42,968 nucleotides of DNA from Nitratireductor sp. (GTDB lineage: Bacteria; Pseudomonadota; Alphaproteobacteria; Rhizobiales; Rhizobiaceae), in NCBI GenBank assembly GCA_017854535.1, contig JAFMHL010000036.1:1-42968 (forward strand), written 5' to 3'. Shown here in pieces: positions 34,621-42,124 of this stretch. The notes under the pieces are model-generated. The model saw only the letters and a program-made list of their open reading frames with translations. It did not search any database and was not told where the DNA came from. Each line of letters begins with the position of its first letter. Within the stretch, counting starts at the first letter, position 1. The position numbers were made by a program, and so were the translations under genes.

Positions 34621-35376
34621 ATGAATGATTTTTCACAAAGTCTAAAAACCTGGCGAAAAGAGCGCCGCTTCAGCCAGTTGGAATTGGCGATGGAAGCAAA
34701 TATTTCTTCGCGCCATTTGTCCTTCTTGGAGACAGGTCGCGCTAATCCCAGCCCCGATATGATCATGAAATTGGGCGATGCCTTGCAACTGCCTTTGGCT
34801 GCCCGCAACCAAATGTTGACCCATGCAGGTTTCGCGGCGCGTTATCCCGGGCGCAAATGGAATGCGGAAGAAATGGCGCCAATCCGCAGTGCCATCGAAT
34901 ATACATTGCGCGCCCATGCGCCATATCCGGCGATTGCCTTAGACCGGCTTTGGAACATTCTTGAAATGAACAAGTCTGCGGAAGCCCTATTTGGCGCTTT
35001 GCAAATCACAAAAGGCGGCAGCATTCTTGATCTGATTGTCTCTGAGCAAGTGCAGGCAGTGATCGAAAACTGGCCGGAAGTGGCTCATCATGCGGTTCAG
35101 CGCTTGCGAACTGAAAGCGCTGCCCAAGGCGGTGTTGACGAACTTGATAGGGTCGCAAATCTGCTGGCGAAAACACCAATGCCTGAAAAGAAAAAGACAG
35201 GCCCTGTTGTTCCCACCATCTTCCGTTTGGGCGACCTGCGCCTGTCACTGTTCGGGACGATTGCCCAATTAGGTACGCCTGAAGACCTCACACTGGATGA
35301 TCTGAAGATCGAATTGTTCTTTCCGGCGGATAAGGCAACAGAGCAAGTGTTGAGGGGGATGGTTGTTGAAACATAG
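34621..35376 (+). CDS. XRE-type regulator with MmyB-like ligand-binding domain
   Basis: A 251-aa protein: HTH at about 8-65 (LKTWRKERRFSQLELAMEAN, ISSRHLSFLETGRANPSPDM) and an MmyB-like domain (about 95-240) starting with APYPAIALDRLWNILEMNKS. The phrases HLSFLETGRANPS and YPAIALDRLWN are typical of this common family. Family knowledge: MmyB-domain regulators are thought to bind small hydrophobic ligands and usually repress an adjacent divergent gene. Here the neighbours are two small membrane proteins. The ATG start has no strong ribosome-binding site. Confidence 0.88.
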   Translation: MNDFSQSLKTWRKERRFSQLELAMEANISSRHLSFLETGRANPSPDMIMKLGDALQLPLAARNQMLTHAGFAARYPGRKWNAEEMAPIRSAIEYTLRAHAPYPAIALDRLWNILEMNKSAEALFGALQITKGGSILDLIVSEQVQAVIENWPEVAHHAVQRLRTESAAQGGVDELDRVANLLAKTPMPEKKKTGPVVPTIFRLGDLRLSLFGTIAQLGTPEDLTLDDLKIELFFPADKATEQVLRGMVVET

Positions 35377-35422
35377 CCAAAACGCGTTAGGCTGCGACTC
35401 TATGAGAATGGTCAAAAAATGA

Positions 35423-35450
35423 TTGACATGCCTTACTCTGTCCATACAAT
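35423..35450 (+). promoter_or_regulatory. Sigma-70 promoter of the toxin-antitoxin pair
   Basis: -35 TTGACA (35423-35428) is a perfect consensus; -10 TACAAT (35445-35450) follows after 16 bp. The toxin ATG is at 35457, only 6 bases after the -10 box, so transcription should start at or next to the A of ATG and the mRNA should be leaderless. Confidence 0.75.
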
Positions 35451-35456
35451 AAGATT

Positions 35457-35729
35457 ATGAAACTGATTAGATGGAATTTGGAAAAGGCAAAGGCACTTAG
35501 GCTTGATTCTGCAAGAGGCAATATCGGGTTCGAGGATTGTCTGGTTGCAATCGAAAGTGGAAAAATCCTTGATATTATTCCTAACCCAACGCGCTCCAAC
35601 CAAAGGATGTTTGTCTTGGACATAGCAGGCTACGCCTATATTGTTCCATATGTGGAAAATGATGATGAGGTGTTTTTGAAAACTGTTTACCCAAGCAGAA
35701 AACACACAGCCCTATATCTCAAATGGTAG
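35457..35729 (+). CDS. BrnT-like toxin of a type II toxin-antitoxin pair
   Basis: A 90-aa small protein, first of a two-gene unit. N-terminus IRWNLEKAKALRLDSARGNI then GFEDCLVAIESGKILDIIPN and YIVPYVENDDEVFLKTVYPS fit the BrnT/RelE-like fold: N-terminal W-x-x-x-K-A, then antiparallel strands ending KTVYPSRKHT. Toxins of this shape are ribosome-dependent or free RNases, but I cannot confirm the catalytic residues. No ribosome-binding site precedes the ATG, consistent with a leaderless transcript. The antitoxin starts 1 base after its stop. Confidence 0.75.
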   Translation: MKLIRWNLEKAKALRLDSARGNIGFEDCLVAIESGKILDIIPNPTRSNQRMFVLDIAGYAYIVPYVENDDEVFLKTVYPSRKHTALYLKW

Positions 35730-35730
35730 A

Positions 35731-36018
35731 ATGATGAGCAAAGAACCAAAAATTGGAAAATTCCTCGACGATGAAGAAAGAGAACTTCACGAAGCTATCG
35801 AGAGTGAAGACTATGGCGTTGCCAAGAGTTTTCTGACATCCGAGCGCAAGGCCGAACTTCAAGGTTATGCGCGCGCAACAATAAACGAAAAACGTGTGAA
35901 GGTATCACTCCGCGTGCCTGAAACGGATTTGGCTAGATTAAAAGCGCGCGCCTTGCGGGAAGGGGTTCCCTATCAGACTTTGATAAATTCGATATTGCAT
36001 AAAGAAGCTGTTGGTTAG
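35731..36018 (+). CDS. Antitoxin, CopG/BrnA-like ribbon-helix-helix
   Basis: A 95-aa acidic protein. The C-terminus KRVKVSLRVPETDLARLKAR followed by ALREGVPYQTLINSILHKEA is a typical DNA-binding antitoxin sequence of the CopG/BrnA type (ribbon strand VKVSLRV, then two helices). The N-terminal half (about 1-55) is charged and likely wraps the toxin. ATG ATG at 35731 is 1 base after the toxin stop, so translation is coupled. The order toxin-antitoxin matches brnTA. It probably represses the promoter at 35423. Confidence 0.8.
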   Translation: MMSKEPKIGKFLDDEERELHEAIESEDYGVAKSFLTSERKAELQGYARATINEKRVKVSLRVPETDLARLKARALREGVPYQTLINSILHKEAVG

Positions 36019-36039
36019 AGGTTCAATAATTTGCCGGTT

Positions 36040-36171
36040 TCACCCGCCCACATAAACCCGCTCATACCGTCAAACTCGTCAGCATTTCATAGCCGATCGT
36101 ACCCGCTGCAAGGCCAAGTTCATCCACGCGCAGGTTATTTTTGATCAGGTCGATCCAGACGGTTTTTGCCT
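36040..36171 (-). pseudogene. Decayed second copy of the alr 3' end
   Basis: About 130 nt align to the 3' end of the working alr (36422 onward) with roughly 22 mismatches and one 5-nt deletion that breaks the frame. The last codons still read RYERVYVGG and a stop (TGA at 36040-36042). Similarity ends near 36171. It lies 22 bp after the antitoxin stop. A separate small ORF lies between it and the intact alr. Confidence 0.85.
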
Positions 36172-36202
36172 AATCGATTTCCAGGATATGAGTATTAGGT
36201 GA

Positions 36203-36418
36203 TTATGTATTTCGCTTCACAATCCAGATTATGAAAGCAATTGGCAATCCAACAATTATATAGAACGCAAATTTAGATGCGGGATAGGTTGTTAAAACGG
36301 AACTTGAAAATCCAAAATACAACGCACCTAACAAACCAATGTATCCAACTAAGAACAGCAAGCTCAAGCCACAGCCATTAAATGGGCGAAAGTCTGGGTC
36401 ATTTAGCTTTTCGCTCAA
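36203..36418 (-). CDS. Small hypothetical two-helix membrane protein, 71 aa
   Basis: The TTG start at 36418 falls 4 bases after the alr stop, so it would be translated by ribosomes finishing alr. The product MSEKLNDPDFRPFNGCGLSL continues into two hydrophobic helices (LLFLVGYIGLLGALYFGFSS and FAFYIIVGLPIAFIIWIV) and ends KRNT. No family is recognised. It lies between the working alr end and the decayed alr end, so it probably arrived with the DNA that supplied the present alr 3' end. Confidence 0.6.
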   Translation of the reverse strand: MSEKLNDPDFRPFNGCGLSLLFLVGYIGLLGALYFGFSSSVLTTYPASKFAFYIIVGLPIAFIIWIVKRNT

Positions 36419-36421
36419 AAA

Positions 36422-37570
36422 TTACCCACCCACATATACCCGCTCATACCGTCGTCCTAAACTCGTCAGCATTTCATAACCGATGGTGCCCGCTGCAAAG
36501 CCGAGCTCGTCAACGCGAAGATCTTTGTTGATCAAGTCAATCCATTGCGTTTTTGCCAAAGTGCGTTGAGGGATGTCCGTAACATCAAAGGCGGTTAGGT
36601 CCATAGAGACACGCCCAAGGATCCGCACTTTATGTTTGCCGATCATGCCCATGCCGCCCGGGCTCATGGTCTTGTTGCGAAACAATGTGCCAGCGCCCGA
36701 TGCCTGTCGGTGCAGCCCGTCCGCATAGCCAATGCCCACAACAGCAATCGTCGTATCGCGCTTCAAGGTTTCCGCTGCGCCATAGCCAACGGTCTCGCCC
36801 TTCTTGGCGTATTTTAATTGAATGATACGGCCTTCGAGGCGTACAACGGGCTTCATCGGGTTCGTAACATTGTTCACCGCATCGCCGCCATAAAGCGAGA
36901 TGCCCGGGCGCAGCAAATCAAAATGAGTTTGGCGTCCGAGAAAAATACCGGCGCTATTGGCAAGCGATTTTCGCGCATTGGGAAAGTGTTTCGCTGCCTC
37001 GCCAAAGGCTTTGATCTGCTTGGCATTGAGCGGATGGGAAGGTTCATCGGCGCAGGCGAAATGGCTGATCAGCAATTCAGGATTTAGCGCCGCCGCCTTC
37101 TTCTCGTCTCCAACAAGTGCTGTAAATTCATCAGCCGTATGGCCCAGCCGGTTCATGCCCGTATCAATATGCAAAGCACAGCGCATATTCTTGCGCGGTT
37201 TTTCCAGCCAGCGTTCTACCCCGCCCGGCGAATTGATCACCGGGGTCAGGCGGTGCTTGCGATAGTCATTTGCCGCTGCCGCATTAAACCCGTTGAAAAT
37301 ATAAACCCTGGCATCGGGCGCAAATTTGCGCACATAAATGCCTTCTGAAATCGTTGCCGTGAAAAAATCCCGACAGCCCGCTTTATACAAGGCGCCCGCC
37401 ACGCGCTCAGCCCCAAGACCATAAGCGTCGGCCTTTACGACGGCGGCGCAATTGCCATGGGAAGATTTGCCAGCCAGTTTTTTCCAGTTGGCAACAATCG
37501 CATCAAGATCAATTGTAAGTCGGCCGTTAGAGTGTATGGGCCACATCGAAGTGGGCTGAGAAGCAGGCAT
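36422..37570 (-). CDS. alr: Alanine racemase
   Basis: A 382-aa PLP enzyme that interconverts L- and D-alanine for peptidoglycan. The PLP Lys is in NCAAVVKADAYGLGAERVAG (about residue 46); the second catalytic base Tyr lies in GETVGYGAAETLKRD (about 265), followed by VVGIGYADGLHRQASG and GRVSMDLTAFDVTDI. The C-terminus AAGTIGYEMLTSLGRRYERV is typical. Start ATG 37570 gives MPASQPTSMWPIHSNGRLTI. It follows dnaB by 11 bp on the same strand, a standard Rhizobiales arrangement. A second diverged copy of its last ~130 nt lies downstream at 36040. Confidence 0.95.
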   Translation of the reverse strand: MPASQPTSMWPIHSNGRLTIDLDAIVANWKKLAGKSSHGNCAAVVKADAYGLGAERVAGALYKAGCRDFFTATISEGIYVRKFAPDARVYIFNGFNAAAANDYRKHRLTPVINSPGGVERWLEKPRKNMRCALHIDTGMNRLGHTADEFTALVGDEKKAAALNPELLISHFACADEPSHPLNAKQIKAFGEAAKHFPNARKSLANSAGIFLGRQTHFDLLRPGISLYGGDAVNNVTNPMKPVVRLEGRIIQLKYAKKGETVGYGAAETLKRDTTIAVVGIGYADGLHRQASGAGTLFRNKTMSPGGMGMIGKHKVRILGRVSMDLTAFDVTDIPQRTLAKTQWIDLINKDLRVDELGFAAGTIGYEMLTSLGRRYERVYVGG

Positions 37571-37581
37571 GTGATCGAACC

Positions 37582-39090
37582 CTATTCATAACGTTCTGGC
37601 AGATGGTCTTCCTCTGCCAGATCGCTAAAGCGGGTGAATTCTGCCTGGAAGCCGAGCTTCGCTGTGCCTGTCGGGCCGTGACGTTGCTTGGCGATAATCA
37701 CCTCGGCCTTGCCGCGCGCCTCGCGCAATTCCGTATCCCATTTCAGCCACTCTTCCGTGCCTTCTTTGGGTTCGCGGTTCTGGATATAATATTCCTCACG
37801 ATACACAAACAACACCACATCTGCATCCTGCTCGATAGAGCCGGATTCGCGAAGATCGGAAAGTTGCGGGCGTTTATCATCTCGGCTTTCCACCTGACGC
37901 GAAAGCTGGGAGAGGGCGATAATCGGAACCTGCAATTCCTTCGCCAGCGCCTTGAGGCCCGTGGTAATCTCGGTCACTTCCTGCACGCGATTGCCAGCGT
38001 TTTTGCCGGAGCCCTGCATCAATTGAATATAGTCGATCACCAAAACATCAAGCCCCCGCTGACGCTTCAACCGCCGTGCACGCGCTGCCAATTGAGCGAT
38101 GGAAATACCACCCGTCTCATCGATGAAGAGCGGTATCGTCCGCATTTCTTGCGCGCAGAAAGATAGCTTTTGAAAATCGGTCTCGGTAATTTCACCGCGG
38201 CGGATTTTCGAGGATGACACTTCCGCCTGCTCGGAAATGATACGCGTCGCCAACTGGTCAGCGGACATCTCCAATGAGAAGAAACCGACAACGCCGCCAT
38301 CAAGCGCTTTTGGCGAACCATCTGCCTCCACATCGCCTTGATAATTGTGGGCAATGTTGAAAGCGATATTGGTGGCCAGCGAGGTTTTACCCATGCCCGG
38401 GCGTCCAGCCAAAACAATCAAATCCGAACTTTGCAACCCGCCCATTCGCTGGTCCAGCGTGTGAATGCTGGTGGCAATCCCCGACAATCCGCCTTCGCGT
38501 TCAAAGGCAGCGGCGGCAAGATCAATCGCCTCATTGATGGCGGAGGAAAAATCCTGAAAGCCCGCATTGCTTCCGCCCGTTTCGGCCAGTTCAAACAGGC
38601 GACGCTCGGCGTCTTCAATCAGGCCAGAAGGGGGCATGTCCACAGGCGCGTCATAGGCGATGTTGACCATGTCCTCGCCAATGGTGATCAGCGAGCGGCG
38701 CGTGGCAAGATCATAAATCGAGCGGCCATAGTCTTCCGCGTTGATAATCGTTGTCGCTTCACCAGCCAGCCGCGCCAGATATTGCGCCACGGTCATGTCG
38801 CCAATTTTTTCTTCGGCCGGAAGAAAGGTTTTGATTGTAACGGGATTGGCGCGCTTAGCAGCACGAATCATGTCCGAGGCAACTTTGTAAATTTGCTTGT
38901 GAATGGCTTCTTGAAAATGCTCAGGCTTCAAAAAGTCAGAGACACGGTAATAAGCATCATTGTTGACCAGAATAGCACCCAAAAGCGCTTGCTCGGCCTC
39001 CACATTGTGGGGCGCAGAGCGATAGCCCTGATCTTCCTTGGGCTGGGAGCGCTGGTTTGAGCCAGCGTTAAAAGGGATAGTCTCGGCCAT
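37582..39090 (-). CDS. dnaB: Replicative DNA helicase DnaB
   Basis: A 502-aa protein. N-terminal domain: RSAPHNVEAEQALLGAILVN (typical start), AIHKQIYKVASDMIRAAK. RecA-like motor: Walker A VLAGRPGMGKTSLATNIAFN, Walker B LDVLVIDYIQLMQGS, sensor IIALSQLSRQVESRDDKRPQ and LSDLRESGSIEQDADVVLFV, then AEVIIAKQRHGPTGTAKLGF (Arg finger region). It unwinds DNA at the replication fork as a hexamer. No intein is present. Upstream (39091-39307) I see only a non-coding gap before the catabolic remnant; rplI, the usual neighbour, is not in view. Confidence 0.97.
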   Translation of the reverse strand: MAETIPFNAGSNQRSQPKEDQGYRSAPHNVEAEQALLGAILVNNDAYYRVSDFLKPEHFQEAIHKQIYKVASDMIRAAKRANPVTIKTFLPAEEKIGDMTVAQYLARLAGEATTIINAEDYGRSIYDLATRRSLITIGEDMVNIAYDAPVDMPPSGLIEDAERRLFELAETGGSNAGFQDFSSAINEAIDLAAAAFEREGGLSGIATSIHTLDQRMGGLQSSDLIVLAGRPGMGKTSLATNIAFNIAHNYQGDVEADGSPKALDGGVVGFFSLEMSADQLATRIISEQAEVSSSKIRRGEITETDFQKLSFCAQEMRTIPLFIDETGGISIAQLAARARRLKRQRGLDVLVIDYIQLMQGSGKNAGNRVQEVTEITTGLKALAKELQVPIIALSQLSRQVESRDDKRPQLSDLRESGSIEQDADVVLFVYREEYYIQNREPKEGTEEWLKWDTELREARGKAEVIIAKQRHGPTGTAKLGFQAEFTRFSDLAEEDHLPERYE

Positions 39091-39307
39091 GGGTTTGTCC
39101 GTAAATTTCGGGCATTTGCTCTGGTGAATCGTGTGGCAATAGCTTTCCCACCGATTGCCAAATCATGCCACCACTAAAAACCCTTATGACCTTTGATCAC
39201 AGCAATTAACAGGCTCAATGTAATTTATTTCCACAAGCAGGGTTTGGATATTGACAGGGGTAGGCGATTCGGGCGGGTAAGGGAGGCTGTTAGAGACCAT
39301 GTTTTGA

Positions 39308-40465
39308 ATGGCGGCAATGCGGACAAACCGACAAAGTCTCAATCCGGCATTGATGCACTACAAGATCTGCTCAACGCTAGATTCCTCCCCGGAAGTCGGA
39401 TCGATTGGACGTGCCATAGAGATTGGAGCGGATCTCTTTAAACCTTCAGTTGTTCCGCTTCTGGTGGCGGCGCCACAGATGCGCAGATACCAAGTATTTG
39501 GGAACTTGTTTGCAAGCGCGGGCGATGATGTTTACCGCTTAGATCACCACCCGGTGATGTCACGACATCCGATAACACCCATGAATGAAGCGGAAGTGGG
39601 GAAGCATGTCGCAAGACAATCTGATCGACTTGACGTCGACTGCGTTTCGCTAGAGACCTTAACTCTTCGACCAAATACTTATACTTCAAAGCCGCAGGAA
39701 AATAATAGTCGAATATCGCTCCTTACCTTGGATTGTGTGGATGCGGCATCCGAATCTGCAGTCGGCAATCTGATTTGGAATGAGCGGCACGAGAACCAAT
39801 ATGTCGTAGGCTCGCAAGGCGTTGAGTTTGCACTTGTGCGGCATTGGCAGGAAGCTGGACTAATACCAGTTATTGAACCGCCTAAAAGTATTGGCATGGC
39901 TCAGCGTATGGTTGTGGTTTCCGGCTCTGTATCGCCAACTACCGCTGAACAAATTACTTGGTCGAAGGCCAACGGTTTTGCTTCCATTGAGTTTAATGCG
40001 GCCTCCGCCTGTACTGGAAATGAAGTTCTAGAGCGCGAAATAAATCGAGTAATCGAGATTGCGCTTTCGGCAATCAGTTCAAACCAAGATCCACTTATTC
40101 ATACGGCGGAAGGGCCAGATGATCCAGCTGTAGAGGCTTTCAAAATCGCGGTTTCAAAATCCGAACATAACATGTTCTCTGCGAACCAGATGATTGGCGA
40201 AGCATTAGGGCACATTCTTCATGAGGTTCTCATCCGCAGTGGCGCAAGACGCACCGTAGTGTCGGGAGGAGACACCTCAGGCCACGCAACACGCCAACTC
40301 GGGATATTTGCCCTTACGGCCTTGGCGCCAACAATACCTGGTGCATCGATTTTCAAGGCGCATGCGGACGGTCCTATGGATGGATTGGAACTCGCCCTGA
40401 AGGGTGGACAGATGGGAACTTATGATTATTTCGGCTGGGTCCGAAGTGGGGGAGGACTAAGATGA
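39308..40465 (+). pseudogene. oiaK: Four-carbon acid sugar kinase (DUF1537), N-terminally truncated; OiaK-like
   Basis: From MHYKICSTLDSSPEVGSIGR (residue 16 of this frame) to the end, the sequence is a DUF1537 kinase: VVPLLVAAPQMRRYQVFGNL, MSRHPITPMNEAEVGKHVAR, and the C-terminal VVSGGDTSGHATRQLGIFAL and FKAHADGPMDGLELALKGGQ. Family members start about 80-90 residues earlier with a substrate-binding domain (YGDDFTGS-type motif). That part is absent, and the preceding DNA does not encode it in any frame. The kinase is therefore probably inactive. In apiose/isoapionate catabolism OiaK phosphorylates 3-oxo-isoapionate; assignment rests on the adjacent RuBisCO-like gene. ATGA overlap with that gene at 40462. 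Confidence 0.75.
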
Positions 40466-41679
40466 ACCGAATAACAGCAACCTATGGCATAGAAAGCCCG
40501 GTTGGTGTGGCGCACGCGGCAGCCGTGCTCGCTGGCGAGCAATCAACTGGAACCTTCATCCGTCTTGCCGCTGAAACAGATGAACTTCGTGAACGCTCGT
40601 CCGCGCGAATTGAAAAGGTTACTGTTACCGGCTCTTGTTCTGAACCATCTCTGCCTACTCGGAAAACTGGGGCAACATATGAACGTAGCACTGTCACCAT
40701 CAGTTGGTCACTAGACAATTTTGGAGTCTCGCTACCAACTCTTTTCTCAACTCTGGCAGGTAACCTATTTGAACTCGCGGAACTATCTGCAATTAGACTG
40801 CTGAATATTAGCCTGCCGAAAGAGTTTGCATTGGCGAATCCAGGGCCACAGTTTGGCGCTAATGGCACACGTCAATTGATGGGCGAACATAAAGGACCAA
40901 TTATTGGCACTATTATCAAACCAAGTGTCGGGTTAAATCCAGCCGAAACTGCCGACCTTGTTTCAACATTAGTCGATGCTGGAATTGATTTTATCAAAGA
41001 TGATGAATTGCAGGCAAACGGACCGCATTGCCCTTTTGAAGAGCGATTGCAGCTTGTCTCAAGGGTCATAAACAACCACGCAGAAAAAACAGGCAAACGA
41101 GTGATGTATGCCTTCAACATAACGGACGAAATCGATCAGATGTGGCGCAATTTGGAATTATTGGAGGAGCACGGCGCTATATGTGCAATGGTATGCGTCA
41201 ACTCTATTGGCCTAACAGGTCTTAGAGCCGTTCGTGAACGCAGCCCAATGATTGTTCACGGACACCGCGCCGGGTGGGGTCTTTTTTCCCGCTCGCCTGA
41301 CATAGGAGTGAGCTTCACTGCATTCCAAAAACTTTGGCGCCTGGCTGGTGCTGACCACCTTCATGTTAACGGACTTGCTAGCAAATTTACAGAGAGTGAT
41401 GAAATCGTCGCCCAATCGGCGAGATCGGTACAACAACCTGTCTGCGAAGGAGATGGGCCTGCGCATCTTGCTATGCCTGTATACTCCTCCGGGCAAACAG
41501 TCTGGCAAATTGACCCTGCAAGACGCCTACTTGGAAATGATGATTTCATCTACTGCGCTGGCGGCGGTATCATGAGCCATCCAGCAGGTATTAGCGCTGG
41601 GGTGATTGCGCTGAGACAAGCTGCAGATGCTGCGCGAGAAGGAATTGATGTCGAGGATTATGCGTTAAACGCTCCTTAA
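40462..41679 (+). CDS. oiaX: RuBisCO-like protein (form IV), OiaX-like
   Basis: A 405-aa protein of the RuBisCO large-chain superfamily. Lys153 lies in GTIIKPSVGLNPAETADLVS (the catalytic Lys of the GTIxKP motif). The metal site FIKDDE has Lys179, Asp181 and Glu182, so the carbamylated-Lys/Asp/Glu triad is present. Further: MIVHGHRAGWGLFSRSP (His), ADHLHVNGLASKF, and the phosphate-binding FIYCAGGGIMSHPAGISAGV. With a DUF1537 kinase upstream it fits OiaX, reported to act on 3-oxo-isoapionate 4-phosphate giving glycolate and 3-phosphoglycerate (Carter et al., apiose catabolism work). It is not a CO2-fixing RuBisCO. No small subunit or other pathway gene is in view. Confidence 0.85.
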   Translation: MNRITATYGIESPVGVAHAAAVLAGEQSTGTFIRLAAETDELRERSSARIEKVTVTGSCSEPSLPTRKTGATYERSTVTISWSLDNFGVSLPTLFSTLAGNLFELAELSAIRLLNISLPKEFALANPGPQFGANGTRQLMGEHKGPIIGTIIKPSVGLNPAETADLVSTLVDAGIDFIKDDELQANGPHCPFEERLQLVSRVINNHAEKTGKRVMYAFNITDEIDQMWRNLELLEEHGAICAMVCVNSIGLTGLRAVRERSPMIVHGHRAGWGLFSRSPDIGVSFTAFQKLWRLAGADHLHVNGLASKFTESDEIVAQSARSVQQPVCEGDGPAHLAMPVYSSGQTVWQIDPARRLLGNDDFIYCAGGGIMSHPAGISAGVIALRQAADAAREGIDVEDYALNAP

Positions 41680-42124
41680 TTAAAGAGCGCATTGGCGACT
41701 TTTAAGAAGCCGCAAATTGACCTTTAAAAAACCCATCTTACCTTCTCAATAAGTATAGGCTTTGGCAAGATCATCAATGCCTGGTTTTGGTGTGTCGCGA
41801 TAATTGTGTTCAACGTGAGCGGAAGGCCATTTTCACAAATTCTACGTAATGCATCGAATGTCGTGGTTGGGCTCCAATGTATGGACCGACTGCGGTTTGC
41901 AAGAGAGAATTTTGAATGGATTTCGGAAGTCGCTGATATGTATCCGGCCTGTTTATCGACACGCGGGTCGTGGCCTTGATGGGAATACGCACACGCCATT
42001 GATCTCATTAGCGGACAGGCATTTTGATGCCATTGGAGCCCTCAGATTTCGAGTGCGTTTGTTAATCCGTTCCATGCAGTTATCTCAGTCGCGAACGTCG
42101 TCAGAAGTTTCGGTTGATGGCCAA
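41680..42124. other. 445 bp without a convincing gene, next to an IS110 transposase
   Basis: Frames here are short and unlike known proteins. One plus frame (about 41750-41818) reads FGKIINAWFWCVAIIVFNV, a hydrophobic segment faintly like the first helix of a TRAP small permease, followed by a frame that stops at TGA near 41977. The right part probably includes the non-coding end of the IS110 element, whose limit I cannot define. Confidence 0.4.

Noticed and set aside
38338-39060. 240-codon plus-strand frame opposite dnaB
   Set aside because: The opposite strand encodes DnaB with all motifs; this frame is a by-product.
41750-41980. Possible remnant of a TRAP transporter small permease (INAWFWCVAIIVFNV)
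   Set aside because: Similarity is limited to one hydrophobic helix, and the following residues do not match the family in any frame.
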